Part shown: piece after piece, positions 29,301 to 38,310 of the stretch
How the letters are laid out: each line of letters starts with the position of its first letter
Position numbering within the stretch: position 1 is the first letter of the stretch
DNA from: Candidatus Omnitrophota bacterium
GTDB lineage: Bacteria > Omnitrophota > Gorgyraeia > Pluralincolimonadales > Pluralincolimonadaceae
DNA: 45,880 nt
NCBI GenBank assembly: GCA_028716565.1
Contig: JAQUPL010000010.1
Coordinates: 1 to 45,880 of the forward strand
Direction: 5' to 3'
Notes under the pieces: generated by a model
Databases searched by the model: none
Told to the model about the DNA's origin: nothing
What the model saw: only the letters and a program-made list of their open reading frames with translations
Translations under genes and position numbers: made by a program

Positions 29301-30182
29301 ATGAAGCAGCAGCTGGTCAAGGCATCCACGACGGATCAACTTGAGCTGGAGGTATGGGACCATACTGTGCAGGTGGTCCCTACCTCCGCTAAAGTATCCA
29401 TCATCGTAGATGGATCGACGGACGTGTCTCTTGCCACCGCTACGATATCGGGGACGGGAACGTGTTCGTATGTTCCTGGTGCTACCATTCTCGATGAGTT
29501 GGTTGAAAACTGTGTCGCGGTATGGAAGCTCACAATCGGTAGTGAGTACAAGTATTTCCGCGATATGTTCGACGTGGTTCTCAATCCGCTTTATCCTGCG
29601 GTGACTGACGAAGACCTGATAGCGGAATGTGCGCAGTTGCAAGACACGAAGTACATGGAGGCCGGCATAGCCGATTCGGGAACCACGGTGACGCTGGTAG
29701 CGGTTGCGCTGAAAGAGTATCAGGACAACCACTTCCAAGGTGGGACGCTGGAGATTACCGATGGTGCGTGCAAGGGGCAGAAGCAGAGGATATCTGGCAA
29801 TACGCGGTCGACGGGTACCATCACGGTCGATACCACGTTCGGCTCGGCGCTGACGGCTACTTCTCGGTTCATCGCAAGGCGCACGTTCCAACGCGAGATT
29901 GACCGGGCATGGGAAGACGTGATGGCGATGGTGCAGACGAAGGGATACCGGCCTGCGCTGATCATGAACTCTGAGGACTTGCGGCCGGTGCACCTCGCGT
30001 GGACGCTGGTAAAGATTTGTAGGAACCTCTCGAAGTCTCCTGATGACTTGTGGTGGCAGCGGGCAAACATCTACGTGGAGGACTACACTAACAAGATGAA
30101 CATGGTGAAGTTCAACTACGATAGCGATGAGGACCAGTGGCCGGATTCGAGTCTATCGTTCAGAGCCGCGCTGAGGAGATGA
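29301..30182 (+). CDS. Head-tail connector region protein, 293 aa
   Basis: N-terminal half (residues 1-110) is beta-rich and Ig-like (KVSIIVDGSTDVSLATATISG). The middle resembles a beta repeat (QKQRISGNTRSTGTITVD), and residues 195-270 form a helical bundle (REIDRAWEDVMAMVQTKGY, WTLVKICRNLSKSPDDLWW) as in adaptor proteins. Located between decoration and tail completion genes; connector or adaptor is the likeliest role. Confidence 0.65.
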   Translation: MKQQLVKASTTDQLELEVWDHTVQVVPTSAKVSIIVDGSTDVSLATATISGTGTCSYVPGATILDELVENCVAVWKLTIGSEYKYFRDMFDVVLNPLYPAVTDEDLIAECAQLQDTKYMEAGIADSGTTVTLVAVALKEYQDNHFQGGTLEITDGACKGQKQRISGNTRSTGTITVDTTFGSALTATSRFIARRTFQREIDRAWEDVMAMVQTKGYRPALIMNSEDLRPVHLAWTLVKICRNLSKSPDDLWWQRANIYVEDYTNKMNMVKFNYDSDEDQWPDSSLSFRAALRR

Positions 30183-30183
30183 T

Positions 30184-30576
30184 ATGGGCATCAAGTCGAC
30201 GTGGAACACCATCGAAACGATACTCAACAAGAAGGGGTTCCCGTTGATGGAAGTGGACACGGTGCCGCAGGGGAAGCGCTGCACGATGCGGATCGTGGAA
30301 GTACCTGGGGATCAGATGCTTCGCGGCGCTATCGGGAGCGGGCAGATCAGGCTTGTATGGGGGATCGAGATTGCGCTCATGTACGATGTAGGAACCGACA
30401 AGCGGTTGGAGCGCACTATCGGGGAAGATGCGGAGAAAGTGATTGCAGCTATCTACGGTGATGCCGACATGGGGACGAAGCATCATTTCGTAGGAGCTGC
30501 GATTGAAAGAGACACGGTTCGGGGAATGGTGACGAACACGATGCGGTTTGACGTTCAAGATCAGGCCGCACTATAG
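30184..30576 (+). CDS. Probable tail terminator/completion protein, 130 aa
   Basis: ATG 30184 follows the previous stop by one base with GAGGAGATG upstream. Size, alpha/beta pattern (WNTIETILNKKGFP, MRIVEVPGD, RLVWGIEIALMYDVG) and place just before the tail tube gene match tail terminators. The identification rests mainly on synteny. Confidence 0.6.
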   Translation: MGIKSTWNTIETILNKKGFPLMEVDTVPQGKRCTMRIVEVPGDQMLRGAIGSGQIRLVWGIEIALMYDVGTDKRLERTIGEDAEKVIAAIYGDADMGTKHHFVGAAIERDTVRGMVTNTMRFDVQDQAAL

Positions 30577-30587
30577 GAGGCACCGCT

Positions 30588-31598
30588 ATGGCAGGTGACA
30601 CAAATCCCGGCAGGAACATGTGGGTTGGATTGGGTATCCAAGCCTCGATGGCCGCTGCCGCGACAGTCTATACGTATTTCCAGCCAACGGAGGTCGGCGG
30701 CTTCCTGGAGGAGTTCGCCACTATTGATTCGGGGAGGAGACTTGGCACGAGGTTTAGCGGGCTTCCGTACCTCGGGACGAAGCAGGTTCCCTTCTCGTTC
30801 ACGGTCGAGGTTACACCGAACATCGGGCGCATCCTCGCGGCTGGAATGGGCGACTATTCTCTTGCGTCGGTCACGTCGGTTTGCTGGGATCACTACTTCA
30901 AGCTGACGGAAGAGTTGCCGTATGCCACGATTCTCTGTCATGCAGCGGGGGTGGCAGACAATACCTCAACGCCAAAAGAGATCAAGGTCATGGGCGCGAA
31001 GATCAGCAGGCTAACGATTGCAGGCGGGATTGATAACGTGCTGACGCTCGCGGTAGAAGGGATCGGGATGACGATGAGTGCTGCCGATTCGGTGTCGGCA
31101 TCATATACCAACTTCGGCCCATTCCTTCTCAACTCGGCGCAAGGGACAGCCACGTTGTCCATCGGGGCATCGGTTCTCACGGCGGCTCTGTTCGAGGAAG
31201 CGCGGGACTTTGAGATCACCATCGACAACGGCATCATGGCTGACCATCGTATCCACGGAAGCGCGACGCCGGTTGCCATGAGTGAAGGAGACTCGAACGT
31301 TACGGGCAGGATCACAGCGATCTACAACGACAATACGTGGGGAGAGATAAACAACTTCGCCGCTGGCACAAAGAGAGCCATCACGCTATCTGCGGCGCAT
31401 GCCGAACCTGTTCCTACGCTGCCGACTACGCTACACGCTTTCACGATTTCGTTACGCAGTGTGCGGTACACGGGGGACACGCCGAGCTACGATCCGGACG
31501 TGATGACCATCGAGCTTCCGTTCAAGGCAGAGAACATAGTGTCGGCGATGATTACGATCAGGAACGATTTCTCGACTGCATATTCAGCGACGGCATAG
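30588..31598 (+). CDS. Major tail tube protein, 336 aa
   Basis: Follows AGGAGGC. Beta-rich with few charged helices, with a start typical of tube proteins (GRNMWVGLGIQASM, TYFQPTEVGGFLEEF). The position between tail completion and the frameshifting chaperones is diagnostic. Length suggests an extra C-terminal beta domain. Confidence 0.78.
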   Translation: MAGDTNPGRNMWVGLGIQASMAAAATVYTYFQPTEVGGFLEEFATIDSGRRLGTRFSGLPYLGTKQVPFSFTVEVTPNIGRILAAGMGDYSLASVTSVCWDHYFKLTEELPYATILCHAAGVADNTSTPKEIKVMGAKISRLTIAGGIDNVLTLAVEGIGMTMSAADSVSASYTNFGPFLLNSAQGTATLSIGASVLTAALFEEARDFEITIDNGIMADHRIHGSATPVAMSEGDSNVTGRITAIYNDNTWGEINNFAAGTKRAITLSAAHAEPVPTLPTTLHAFTISLRSVRYTGDTPSYDPDVMTIELPFKAENIVSAMITIRNDFSTAYSATA

Positions 31599-31607
31599 GA
31601 GGAGTGT

Positions 31608-32021
31608 ATGGTTGTTGATGGGGTCAAGAAGGCTGACACGAGGAAAGTGGTACTGGATGAGTTCTTCGACCAGCCCGCGCATGTAGTCATCAAGATACTT
31701 GGCCCGTATGCGAAAGCGCAGATTCGCGAAGTGCTGATGTCGGGGTTCAACATCGGCGACGTGGATATGAAGGGGAAGGCTACTACAGTCCAGACGAGAA
31801 GCGAGGGGTCGGCGGACCGGGAGATCAAGATTAGAGACTTGAAACTGGCGCACGGTTTCGCTTCCACGGACATCCGATCAGGAGGTGTGGTGCCTGAGTG
31901 GAACAAGGCGCTATGGGATTCTCTCGATGAAGCCGACCCCCGCATTTTGGAAAAGGTCATCGCGGCTATCGATGACTTCTCAAAGATGCTTGAAGGCGGT
32001 GATGCTGCAAACCCTACCTAA
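31608..32021 (+). CDS. Tail assembly chaperone (G-type), 137 aa
   Basis: Follows AGGAGTG, directly behind the tube gene and before the tape measure. Helical protein ending AIDDFSKMLEGGDAANPT. At codons AAC-CCT near its end lies a perfect slippery heptamer (32009-32015), from which a -1 shift produces a longer chaperone. It should coat the tape measure during tail assembly. Confidence 0.82.
   Translation: MVVDGVKKADTRKVVLDEFFDQPAHVVIKILGPYAKAQIREVLMSGFNIGDVDMKGKATTVQTRSEGSADREIKIRDLKLAHGFASTDIRSGGVVPEWNKALWDSLDEADPRILEKVIAAIDDFSKMLEGGDAANPT
32009..32015 (+). promoter_or_regulatory. -1 ribosomal frameshift slippery site AAACCCT
   Basis: The heptamer A-AAC-CCT fits the X-XXY-YYZ rule in the zero frame of the chaperone gene, two codons before its TAA. 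Slippage by -1 enters the frame that is open to 32356. The -1 frame has stops just upstream (31991 and 32000), so it can be reached only by shifting. Confidence 0.85.
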
Positions 32022-32356
32022 CCGACCGGGATAGGAAGGAGATTGAGGCGGCGGTAGATGCGAACTTCACGGAGCAGAAGTCGCCGGTCTTCAGAAAGGG
32101 GTCGATGAAATGGGTTGGGTTGCAACGCTGGGGATGGTATCTGGAAGTTTTCTTCTCTATCTCTGTCGGCGACCAAGCGAGTTTCGCAATCAGTCCCATC
32201 GAGTATATGAGGTGCTGGGAAGAGGACCCGCATCTGATGTCCATTCTCACGCTGGTACAGCACCGTGTGCGGTACAACGTATCGAGACAACTGGATAAGG
32301 TGAAGAGCGATGGGCGAGCGCGACACGTATCAAATAGTATTACAGCTAAAAGATGA
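32015..32356 (+). CDS. Tail chaperone T extension, made by -1 frameshift (113 aa added)
   Basis: This -1 frame has no good start and opens right at the slippery site, reading YLTDRDRKEIEAAVDANF and on. With the upstream 136 codons it would give a protein of about 249 residues, the G-T fusion seen in lambda-like siphoviruses. It overlaps the tape-measure start by 47 bases. The T part should bind the tape measure. Confidence 0.8.
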   Translation, partial: YLTDRDRKEIEAAVDANFTEQKSPVFRKGSMKWVGLQRWGWYLEVFFSISVGDQASFAISPIEYMRCWEEDPHLMSILTLVQHRVRYNVSRQLDKVKSDGRARHVSNSITAKR

Positions 32357-33968
32357 ACTCTCATCGAATCTGAAGCAGGTCAACAGCACGCTCCAGCAGA
32401 CTCGTGATATCGGGCAGAAGACAGCGGAAGGCGTTAGCGGATTTACAAGTAAAATCAAATCGGCCATCCAGCCGATAAGAGACTTCTCCCGAATGATGTC
32501 GAGTCTCATGGCGGCAGGTGGGCTCGTGGCCTTATTCATGCGGGTTGCTAATGCCGTCGGTGACATGGAAAAGGCATACGCCAAACTTCATCCGGAATCG
32601 CAGAAGGCGGCAGGATCATTAGCGGCATGGAACGAAGCCATGTTGAATTTGAAAGCTCAACAGGGGGAGATAGTAGCTACTCTGCTCGGGCCTATTCGCG
32701 AAGCATTTATAAGCATGTTAGACCCGGTTGGCGCTGCGACACGGGAGATGAAGAATTTCAATACAGAGCTTGGAAAGCTTGTAGACAAATATAAATCGGA
32801 TGCTACAAAGAAACTTCAAGATCATGCTGCTATGATGTCTACGCTCACTATGGCGCAAGAGCGATATAGGAGGGCCGTTTCAGCTCAGGTATATATCGAG
32901 AGAGATTTGGCAGATGCTCAGGAGTCTGTCAATACAGCCATGAAAAGTCTTGGCCTCCCAGGAGCATCGGAAGCGATATTAAAAGCACAGCAGAGAGTAG
33001 AAATACTTCAAGAGCGGTTGGCGCAGAATAAAACGACACTCGAAGAATCTGCTATTCTCATGCGCGAGATTCCTCAGATACTCAGGGAGCAGGCAGATAA
33101 AGCAAAGACCACAGCCGATGTAACGGTGAAAATATCAGATGCCGAAAAGCTGATGAACGAATATCTAAAAGAGAATCTTGGGTTGCAAATCTTGCGGCTG
33201 GAAACGGCGCAAGAATATATGGACACGATAGACCGTATGTGGAAAGCGCCGACAGGAAAGGGTGCGGCAGCAGGGGCCACGACATTCGCTCCTAAAATAG
33301 GGCGAACGGCTACTGCGCCATTTCAAGCGATTGATATTGAACTCGCCGCTCAACTTGCCGTAGAGGGGGAAGAGCTGGCAAGGATAAACAATCTGCAACA
33401 GACGTATATCGGAAATACGATGGTCATGATTGAGAAGAACGAGGAACTTGCAGATTCATTCGATAACCTCGGATTGTCGCTATTGCAGGATGCGCTTGTA
33501 GGGGTAGCGGAGGCGTTCGGGCAGGCCGTGATAGGGGCGCAGAGTTTAAGCGATTCCATGGCGCAGCTCATCTCCTCAATACTTCGTACACTCGGTCCGC
33601 TCATGATCCAGAAGGGGCTCGAAGTTATCGTAGCGAATCCTGCGCTCGGGCTCGCGCTGATCGCGGCGGGCGGGCTATCGATAGTCGGCGGGGCTGCCTT
33701 CGGTGCTGGTACAAACACGCAAGGGATACCGAATCCGAATGCGCCTCGGAAGTTCGCTACTGGCGGCGTGGTGACGGAGCCGACGCTGGCGCTCCTCGGG
33801 GAACGTGGGCCGGAGGCCGTGGTGCCGCTCAATCCTTATTCGCGGCGAGGTGGGAGATCGGCGGCGGGGATAGGAGGTATCACGATTGTAGCACCGAACG
33901 CACGATATCTGGACGGCAGGACGGCGGCGCAGTTGGTGCGTCAGGGTCTTGTAGCTATGAGATCATGA
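32310..33968 (+). CDS. Tape measure protein, 552 aa
   Basis: Sets tail length. Long helices and coiled coils fill residues 1-330; a hydrophobic stretch lies at 430-465 (LGLALIAAGGLSIVGGAAFGAG). The C-terminal signature FATGGVVTEPTLALLGERGPEAVVPL is typical of tape measures. At about 1.5 angstrom per residue this predicts a tail near 80 nm, short for a siphovirus. Confidence 0.9.
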   Translation: MGERDTYQIVLQLKDELSSNLKQVNSTLQQTRDIGQKTAEGVSGFTSKIKSAIQPIRDFSRMMSSLMAAGGLVALFMRVANAVGDMEKAYAKLHPESQKAAGSLAAWNEAMLNLKAQQGEIVATLLGPIREAFISMLDPVGAATREMKNFNTELGKLVDKYKSDATKKLQDHAAMMSTLTMAQERYRRAVSAQVYIERDLADAQESVNTAMKSLGLPGASEAILKAQQRVEILQERLAQNKTTLEESAILMREIPQILREQADKAKTTADVTVKISDAEKLMNEYLKENLGLQILRLETAQEYMDTIDRMWKAPTGKGAAAGATTFAPKIGRTATAPFQAIDIELAAQLAVEGEELARINNLQQTYIGNTMVMIEKNEELADSFDNLGLSLLQDALVGVAEAFGQAVIGAQSLSDSMAQLISSILRTLGPLMIQKGLEVIVANPALGLALIAAGGLSIVGGAAFGAGTNTQGIPNPNAPRKFATGGVVTEPTLALLGERGPEAVVPLNPYSRRGGRSAAGIGGITIVAPNARYLDGRTAAQLVRQGLVAMRS

Positions 33969-33969
33969 T

Positions 33970-36900
33970 ATGGCTTTCAACATTTCACTTGCGTCAACCA
34001 CGGTAACGGAACTCGAATCGTATGAATGGTTCACGTCGACCGGCATATCGCTAAAGAACGTCAACACGTATCTGTGGGGACCGACCGATCCGTCGGGCTG
34101 GACGTGCATCTCTGACTACGTGAAGTCTATCCGCATCAACGGGTCAGTGACGAATGTATCGGGAGAACCTGGCGCGAATGAAGCATTCATAGAGCTGGAC
34201 AACCTCGATAAACGGTTCACGGATATAAATGCCACGGGGCCATACTACGGGGTTCTCAATCCTAACCAGTTGATGAAGATAACGCTGTCGGTTGGTGCCG
34301 AGAGCGTAACGATATTCAGCGGGCGGGTGTCGCAGAATGGGTTTGTCGAGGACAGGATCGGGCACGCCGGGAACGCCACGGTAAACATATTCGACGATGC
34401 TTACGCTTTCATGCGGAAGAAGTTCGACAAGGACTACTTCTACGAAAACAAGAAGCTCATAGATGCGGCTGATGCTGGCAACTCACTGCTTCATATTCTG
34501 TTGCAGGAACACGCGAGCATGCTGTCGGCTGACATAGTAACGAACGGCGCTGTTGACATGACGGTGCCGTACACTGTGTTCAGGGAAGGGGCATCGTACC
34601 AGGACATACTGCGCGAGATAGCGACGGCGACGTTGGCGCAGTATGCGGGATTCAGGCACGACGGGAAGTATGTATTCGAGTCGCGGTTGACAGCGGGGTG
34701 GTCGGAGCCGTCAGCAGAATACGTGCTGACGACGGAGAGCTACAACGTCGATTTGACGAAAGAGATCGCGGCGCTTATCGGAAACAACGTGAAGGTGCGC
34801 GGGGTGAACGACTTCAGCCGCGATGGTCTGATACTGTGGGACCTGTCGAAGATAAAGCAGATCGGCGTAAACGCGAGCTATCCGAATGACTTATGGGAGA
34901 TAGTAGGATCGGGTGAGTTTTATCTTGGGACACCGGTGGAACCGCGCACGGTTGAATACACTACGATGCTTGGGGAATTGCTGAAAGCCAGTTCGCTTGC
35001 GCTGAATGTAAAAACGCGGACTGCGCTTTCTTCTCCACATTGGAACTCTTCATCACTGACAACCGTTGGAACTGTTCTTGAAGAGAATGCTACAAGCGGG
35101 AGTCTCGTATTCCAGAACTCGTTGATTATCAACGTGTACGTCATGGGGATGAAGATCACGGGAAGGGGAATCATCAGGCGAAATCTTGGGAATAACCCAA
35201 TAGTTAATAACATGCAGGTTGGCGGTACTGGTAGCAACTATCATCTCGCATTACCGACCGGTACTGGGGGGTCATGGGAAGGCGATGATCTGAACTGGGG
35301 GAGGATCGGAGTTGCATCGAATGCGTCGAGCATTTCGATGTATGGGCAGACGGATTTAGTTATCTCCTCGGAGATGATCTGCGGGAACACGCAGCTCGAT
35401 AACATCTTGCAGTGGCACCTGCTGAACGGGAAAGACCCGAAGCACGTTTTCTCCATGGGTAACCTGCCGTTCCTTGCCTTCATGCAACCGGGGGCGCCGG
35501 TGTGGGTGAACTTGACCGACCTCGGTTTCAGCGGCATGGTGACGGTGCAGTCCTTCGAGCATAACATCACGCCTGATACTGCGGACACCACGCTGTACAT
35601 GCTGGAGAACCCCGGGGACTGGACGGTATCGACGGGTGCCACGGTGCGCGAAGTCTACGCTGCGGGCAGCGGCGGGACGGGGCCGGGAGAGCTTGGAGCG
35701 CCTAACTGGGGCGGGAATAATAGATTTGTTATTGCGACAGCCGGATGTAGTCTTCCGGCAGATATATTCTGCGATGGGACCAGCGATCAATCGGAATGGA
35801 ACGATGCAATCCAGTTTGTCAGCGGGAGAGGTGGCGGAACGATAGTAGGCGTCGGGTCGATATTCAATACGACGGCGACAGTGAGCCTCGAATCGAACAT
35901 CGCGATTGAACTCGATAGCGGATCGTCAATAAAGAAAAACGGGAACTTCAATGCGATAGAGGCATTAGGTACAGCGACGACGGCGATGTCCGCAATCGCG
36001 ATCGTCGGCGGCGGGAAGATCACCCGGGACGCCGGCGACACGAACGCTACTGACCTGGTGCATTTTGAAAACGTTGAGGACTTTCTGATTGCCAACGTAG
36101 GTATCATCGGAGGATACGACGATGGAATCTATATTCAGGGCGGGACGAACGGGGAGGTAGGTGGAGGTGTGAATATCGACGGGTGCGCCGGAACTGGTCT
36201 AAAGGTCATCGCGGGGGCAACAATCATCGCATCTTCGCTGGCAATCATGAGTTGTGCAATCGGGTGCGAGATGTGGCCGTCGCTGACGACGAATAAAATA
36301 AGTAATGGGGATTGTGAGACTACCGATGAACCAATGCTCAACAATGAGTCAGTCCCATATAGTGGCTCTTGTGCATGGGCCAGAACATCATCTGCGGCAT
36401 ATTCAGGAACGTATGCATATAAATTTACGGCTCAGGACTTGTTCCCATATGTTTGGTTCCAAGACAATGTAGATTTGGATGACATGCATGGTCTATCTCC
36501 CGGAAAATCATATCTATTGGACATGATGGTTTGGTGGCCGAGCGGGCAAGACATGGATGTTGATGTGCTGCAAATATATTTTTCATACTATGCTTCGGCG
36601 ATGTCCTATGTAATAGCTACAACTTATGCAAAACCAATTTATAATCAATGGCAAAGAATAAGAACGATGATTAATGTTGGCGACGATGCCACTGGTATTT
36701 ATTTAGGTCTCGTCCCTACCGGTTCTTATTGCGGATCAGGAGAATACATTTATGTAGATGATATAAGTCTTTACGAATTCGACGCCACCGACTCCGGTTG
36801 CCAACTCGTCAACTCCTCGATAGAAGAGTGTGCTGACGGGGTAATCGTGGCCAACAGCCACGCGCTCATCCAGAACAACCAAGTGACCGGCTGCAAGTCG

Positions 36901-37038
36901 ACCGGCATAACGATCGCGGCTGGATACCGGAACATCGTCAGCGGGAATCGTGCCTATAACAATGGCGACGATACCGGTTTGTCAAATGAGAACCAGCATA
37001 ATTTCTACGATGCTGGTATCGACACACAGATAGGATAA
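33970..37038 (+). CDS. Tail tip / receptor-binding protein with beta-helix and inserted CBM-like domain, 1022 aa
   Basis: The first 560 residues look like a distal tail protein (VKSIRINGSVTNVSGEPGAN, VTIFSGRVS, later VTVQSFEHNITPDTADTTLYM). A Gly-rich linker leads to a right-handed beta-helix (from residue 583, ADIFCDGTSDQSEWNDAIQF). Residues about 774-937 interrupt the helix with a jelly-roll carbohydrate-binding-like domain (ISNGDCE start, YIYVDDISLYEF end) encoded in more AT-rich DNA. The helix then resumes to the end. It probably binds host surface glycans. Confidence 0.75.
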   Translation: MAFNISLASTTVTELESYEWFTSTGISLKNVNTYLWGPTDPSGWTCISDYVKSIRINGSVTNVSGEPGANEAFIELDNLDKRFTDINATGPYYGVLNPNQLMKITLSVGAESVTIFSGRVSQNGFVEDRIGHAGNATVNIFDDAYAFMRKKFDKDYFYENKKLIDAADAGNSLLHILLQEHASMLSADIVTNGAVDMTVPYTVFREGASYQDILREIATATLAQYAGFRHDGKYVFESRLTAGWSEPSAEYVLTTESYNVDLTKEIAALIGNNVKVRGVNDFSRDGLILWDLSKIKQIGVNASYPNDLWEIVGSGEFYLGTPVEPRTVEYTTMLGELLKASSLALNVKTRTALSSPHWNSSSLTTVGTVLEENATSGSLVFQNSLIINVYVMGMKITGRGIIRRNLGNNPIVNNMQVGGTGSNYHLALPTGTGGSWEGDDLNWGRIGVASNASSISMYGQTDLVISSEMICGNTQLDNILQWHLLNGKDPKHVFSMGNLPFLAFMQPGAPVWVNLTDLGFSGMVTVQSFEHNITPDTADTTLYMLENPGDWTVSTGATVREVYAAGSGGTGPGELGAPNWGGNNRFVIATAGCSLPADIFCDGTSDQSEWNDAIQFVSGRGGGTIVGVGSIFNTTATVSLESNIAIELDSGSSIKKNGNFNAIEALGTATTAMSAIAIVGGGKITRDAGDTNATDLVHFENVEDFLIANVGIIGGYDDGIYIQGGTNGEVGGGVNIDGCAGTGLKVIAGATIIASSLAIMSCAIGCEMWPSLTTNKISNGDCETTDEPMLNNESVPYSGSCAWARTSSAAYSGTYAYKFTAQDLFPYVWFQDNVDLDDMHGLSPGKSYLLDMMVWWPSGQDMDVDVLQIYFSYYASAMSYVIATTYAKPIYNQWQRIRTMINVGDDATGIYLGLVPTGSYCGSGEYIYVDDISLYEFDATDSGCQLVNSSIEECADGVIVANSHALIQNNQVTGCKSTGITIAAGYRNIVSGNRAYNNGDDTGLSNENQHNFYDAGIDTQIG

Positions 37039-37042
37039 TGAG

Positions 37043-37423
37043 ATGAATAGTTGGCAAGCACCGGTAGCGGGAGAGCCGAGCCTCGGAACCATGCATGAAC
37101 ACTATGCTGATCTCGCTATCGAATCTACGCCGAGTGCAACGGCATATTATACGATAGATGTTAGTGGGGAAGTGCCGGTCGGAACGATGTGCATTTATAT
37201 CAGGATATTGCATTCTAGCGCTGCGGTAAGTAGGGCGTTAGTTGCTTTCACAGATGATACTCCTACGCCAGCGGTAGGGCCGGTTGTAGCTCGGCAACAA
37301 GTTGTTGGTATCACATGCGATGGTACCGGATGGGTTAGATTAACTTCATCGAGAACATTCGTTCTTTATACAACTGCGATTCTTGCATCTGCGAGTGGTT
37401 ACATGTTTTTCTATACATCATAG
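37043..37423 (+). CDS. Hypothetical tail-associated protein, 126 aa
   Basis: Four bases after the receptor-binding gene. Beta-rich, with a pattern similar to small accessory tail or decoration proteins (YYTIDVSGEVPVGTMCIYIRIL). No membrane segment or catalytic motif. Probably a cap or chaperone of the tail tip; uncertain. Confidence 0.6.
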   Translation: MNSWQAPVAGEPSLGTMHEHYADLAIESTPSATAYYTIDVSGEVPVGTMCIYIRILHSSAAVSRALVAFTDDTPTPAVGPVVARQQVVGITCDGTGWVRLTSSRTFVLYTTAILASASGYMFFYTS

Positions 37424-37437
37424 GGATAGGAGGTAAA

Positions 37438-37764
37438 ATGGGTAGTCTGCCGGTCGGTACAGTCATCACGATGCTCATCAGTATCGGTATTGCGGCGGGT
37501 GGTATAATCTTGGGCCAGATAGCGAGGGCGAATGCAGCGAAAGCGAGGGAGAGTTACGTGGCATTAGAATGGCGGGTCAGGGCTGCCGAAGTTGCCTGCG
37601 AGGATGGCAAGCAGTTCTGCGATGAGAGTCGGCGGGATAGAGCTGAACTACGCAAGGAGTTCGGGGATATTCGCGGTGATCTTCGCGTGCTGTTGGAACG
37701 GCAGGAATCGATGGCCGAAAAACTCGACGCCGTACACAAGAAGATATTCAACGGCGGCGTATGA
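37438..37764 (+). CDS. Membrane-anchored coiled-coil protein, 108 aa
   Basis: Starts after ATAGGAGGT. Residues 6-30 form a membrane helix, followed by a long charged coiled coil (WRVRAAEVACEDGKQFCDESRRDRAELRKEF and on). This shape fits lysis-associated proteins such as XhlA-like or spanin-like factors, in line with the endolysin just downstream of the tRNA. Confidence 0.65.
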   Translation: MGSLPVGTVITMLISIGIAAGGIILGQIARANAAKARESYVALEWRVRAAEVACEDGKQFCDESRRDRAELRKEFGDIRGDLRVLLERQESMAEKLDAVHKKIFNGGV

Positions 37765-37769
37765 GTCGA

Positions 37770-37843
37770 CGCGGAGTGGAGCAGTGGTCAGCTCGCCGGA
37801 TTCATGGTCCGGAGTGTCGCAGGTTCGAATCCTGCCTCCGCTA
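37770..37843 (+). tRNA. tRNA with CAT anticodon, initiator (fMet)-like
   Basis: A full 74-base cloverleaf: acceptor 2-7/66-71 paired, D stem GAGC/GCTC, anticodon stem CCGGA/TCCGG with CAT at 37803-37805, T stem GCAGG/CCTGC with TTCGAAT loop. Position 1 (C) and 72 (T) do not pair and pair 11-24 is A-T, both initiator hallmarks. The anticodon stem lacks the third G-C pair, position 37 is G, and the variable loop has six bases. No CCA is encoded. It sits 5 bases after one gene and 1 base before the endolysin ATG. Confidence 0.82.
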
Positions 37844-37844
37844 G

Positions 37845-38309
37845 ATGAGTAGACTGATCGAGGACCTGAACGATGAAACCGAGCGCCTTGCCCGCCACTT
37901 CCTGCTTGAAGCGCATGATGCCGGGCTGAACGTGGCCGTTACTTCCACGTTGCGCACGCGCGAGATACAGGTAGCCTACTTCGCGCAGGGACGGGCCACG
38001 CTGGAAGTGGTGAACCTGCTACGGAAGATAGCGGGGCTGAAGCCGATAGCGCAGGACGCGAACCTGGTTATCACGAAGTGCGACGGGGTTAACTCGAAGT
38101 CGAAGCACCAGGAAGGCGACGCCTTTGATGTGGTGCTGCTGAATAAGTATGGCGACCCTATCTGGCACGTCGCTACTTGTTTCGTTGACTACAAGTCGCT
38201 CGGTAAAATAGGAATGGCGAATGGCCTTGAATGGGGAGGGTCGTGGGCACCGCTCGATCCTTCAACGGGCATCGGATGGGATGCCTTTCACTACGAGAGG
38301 AGGGTGTGA
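37845..38309 (+). CDS. Endolysin, M15 D-Ala/L-Ala-D-Glu peptidase type, 154 aa
   Basis: Zinc peptidase of the VanY/M15 family that cleaves peptidoglycan stem peptides. The metal-binding motif SKSKHQEGDAFDV (SxHxxGxAxD) and the later EWGGSW...FHYE give the His-Asp-His set. No signal peptide, so a holin is needed. The ATG follows the tRNA by one base and has no Shine-Dalgarno sequence. Confidence 0.87.
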   Translation: MSRLIEDLNDETERLARHFLLEAHDAGLNVAVTSTLRTREIQVAYFAQGRATLEVVNLLRKIAGLKPIAQDANLVITKCDGVNSKSKHQEGDAFDVVLLNKYGDPIWHVATCFVDYKSLGKIGMANGLEWGGSWAPLDPSTGIGWDAFHYERRV

Positions 38310-38310
38310 T

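Noticed and set aside
37770-37843. tRNA as the phage attachment site
   Set aside because: Attachment sites usually lie next to the integrase; this tRNA is 6 kb away inside the late operon and looks like an expressed gene.
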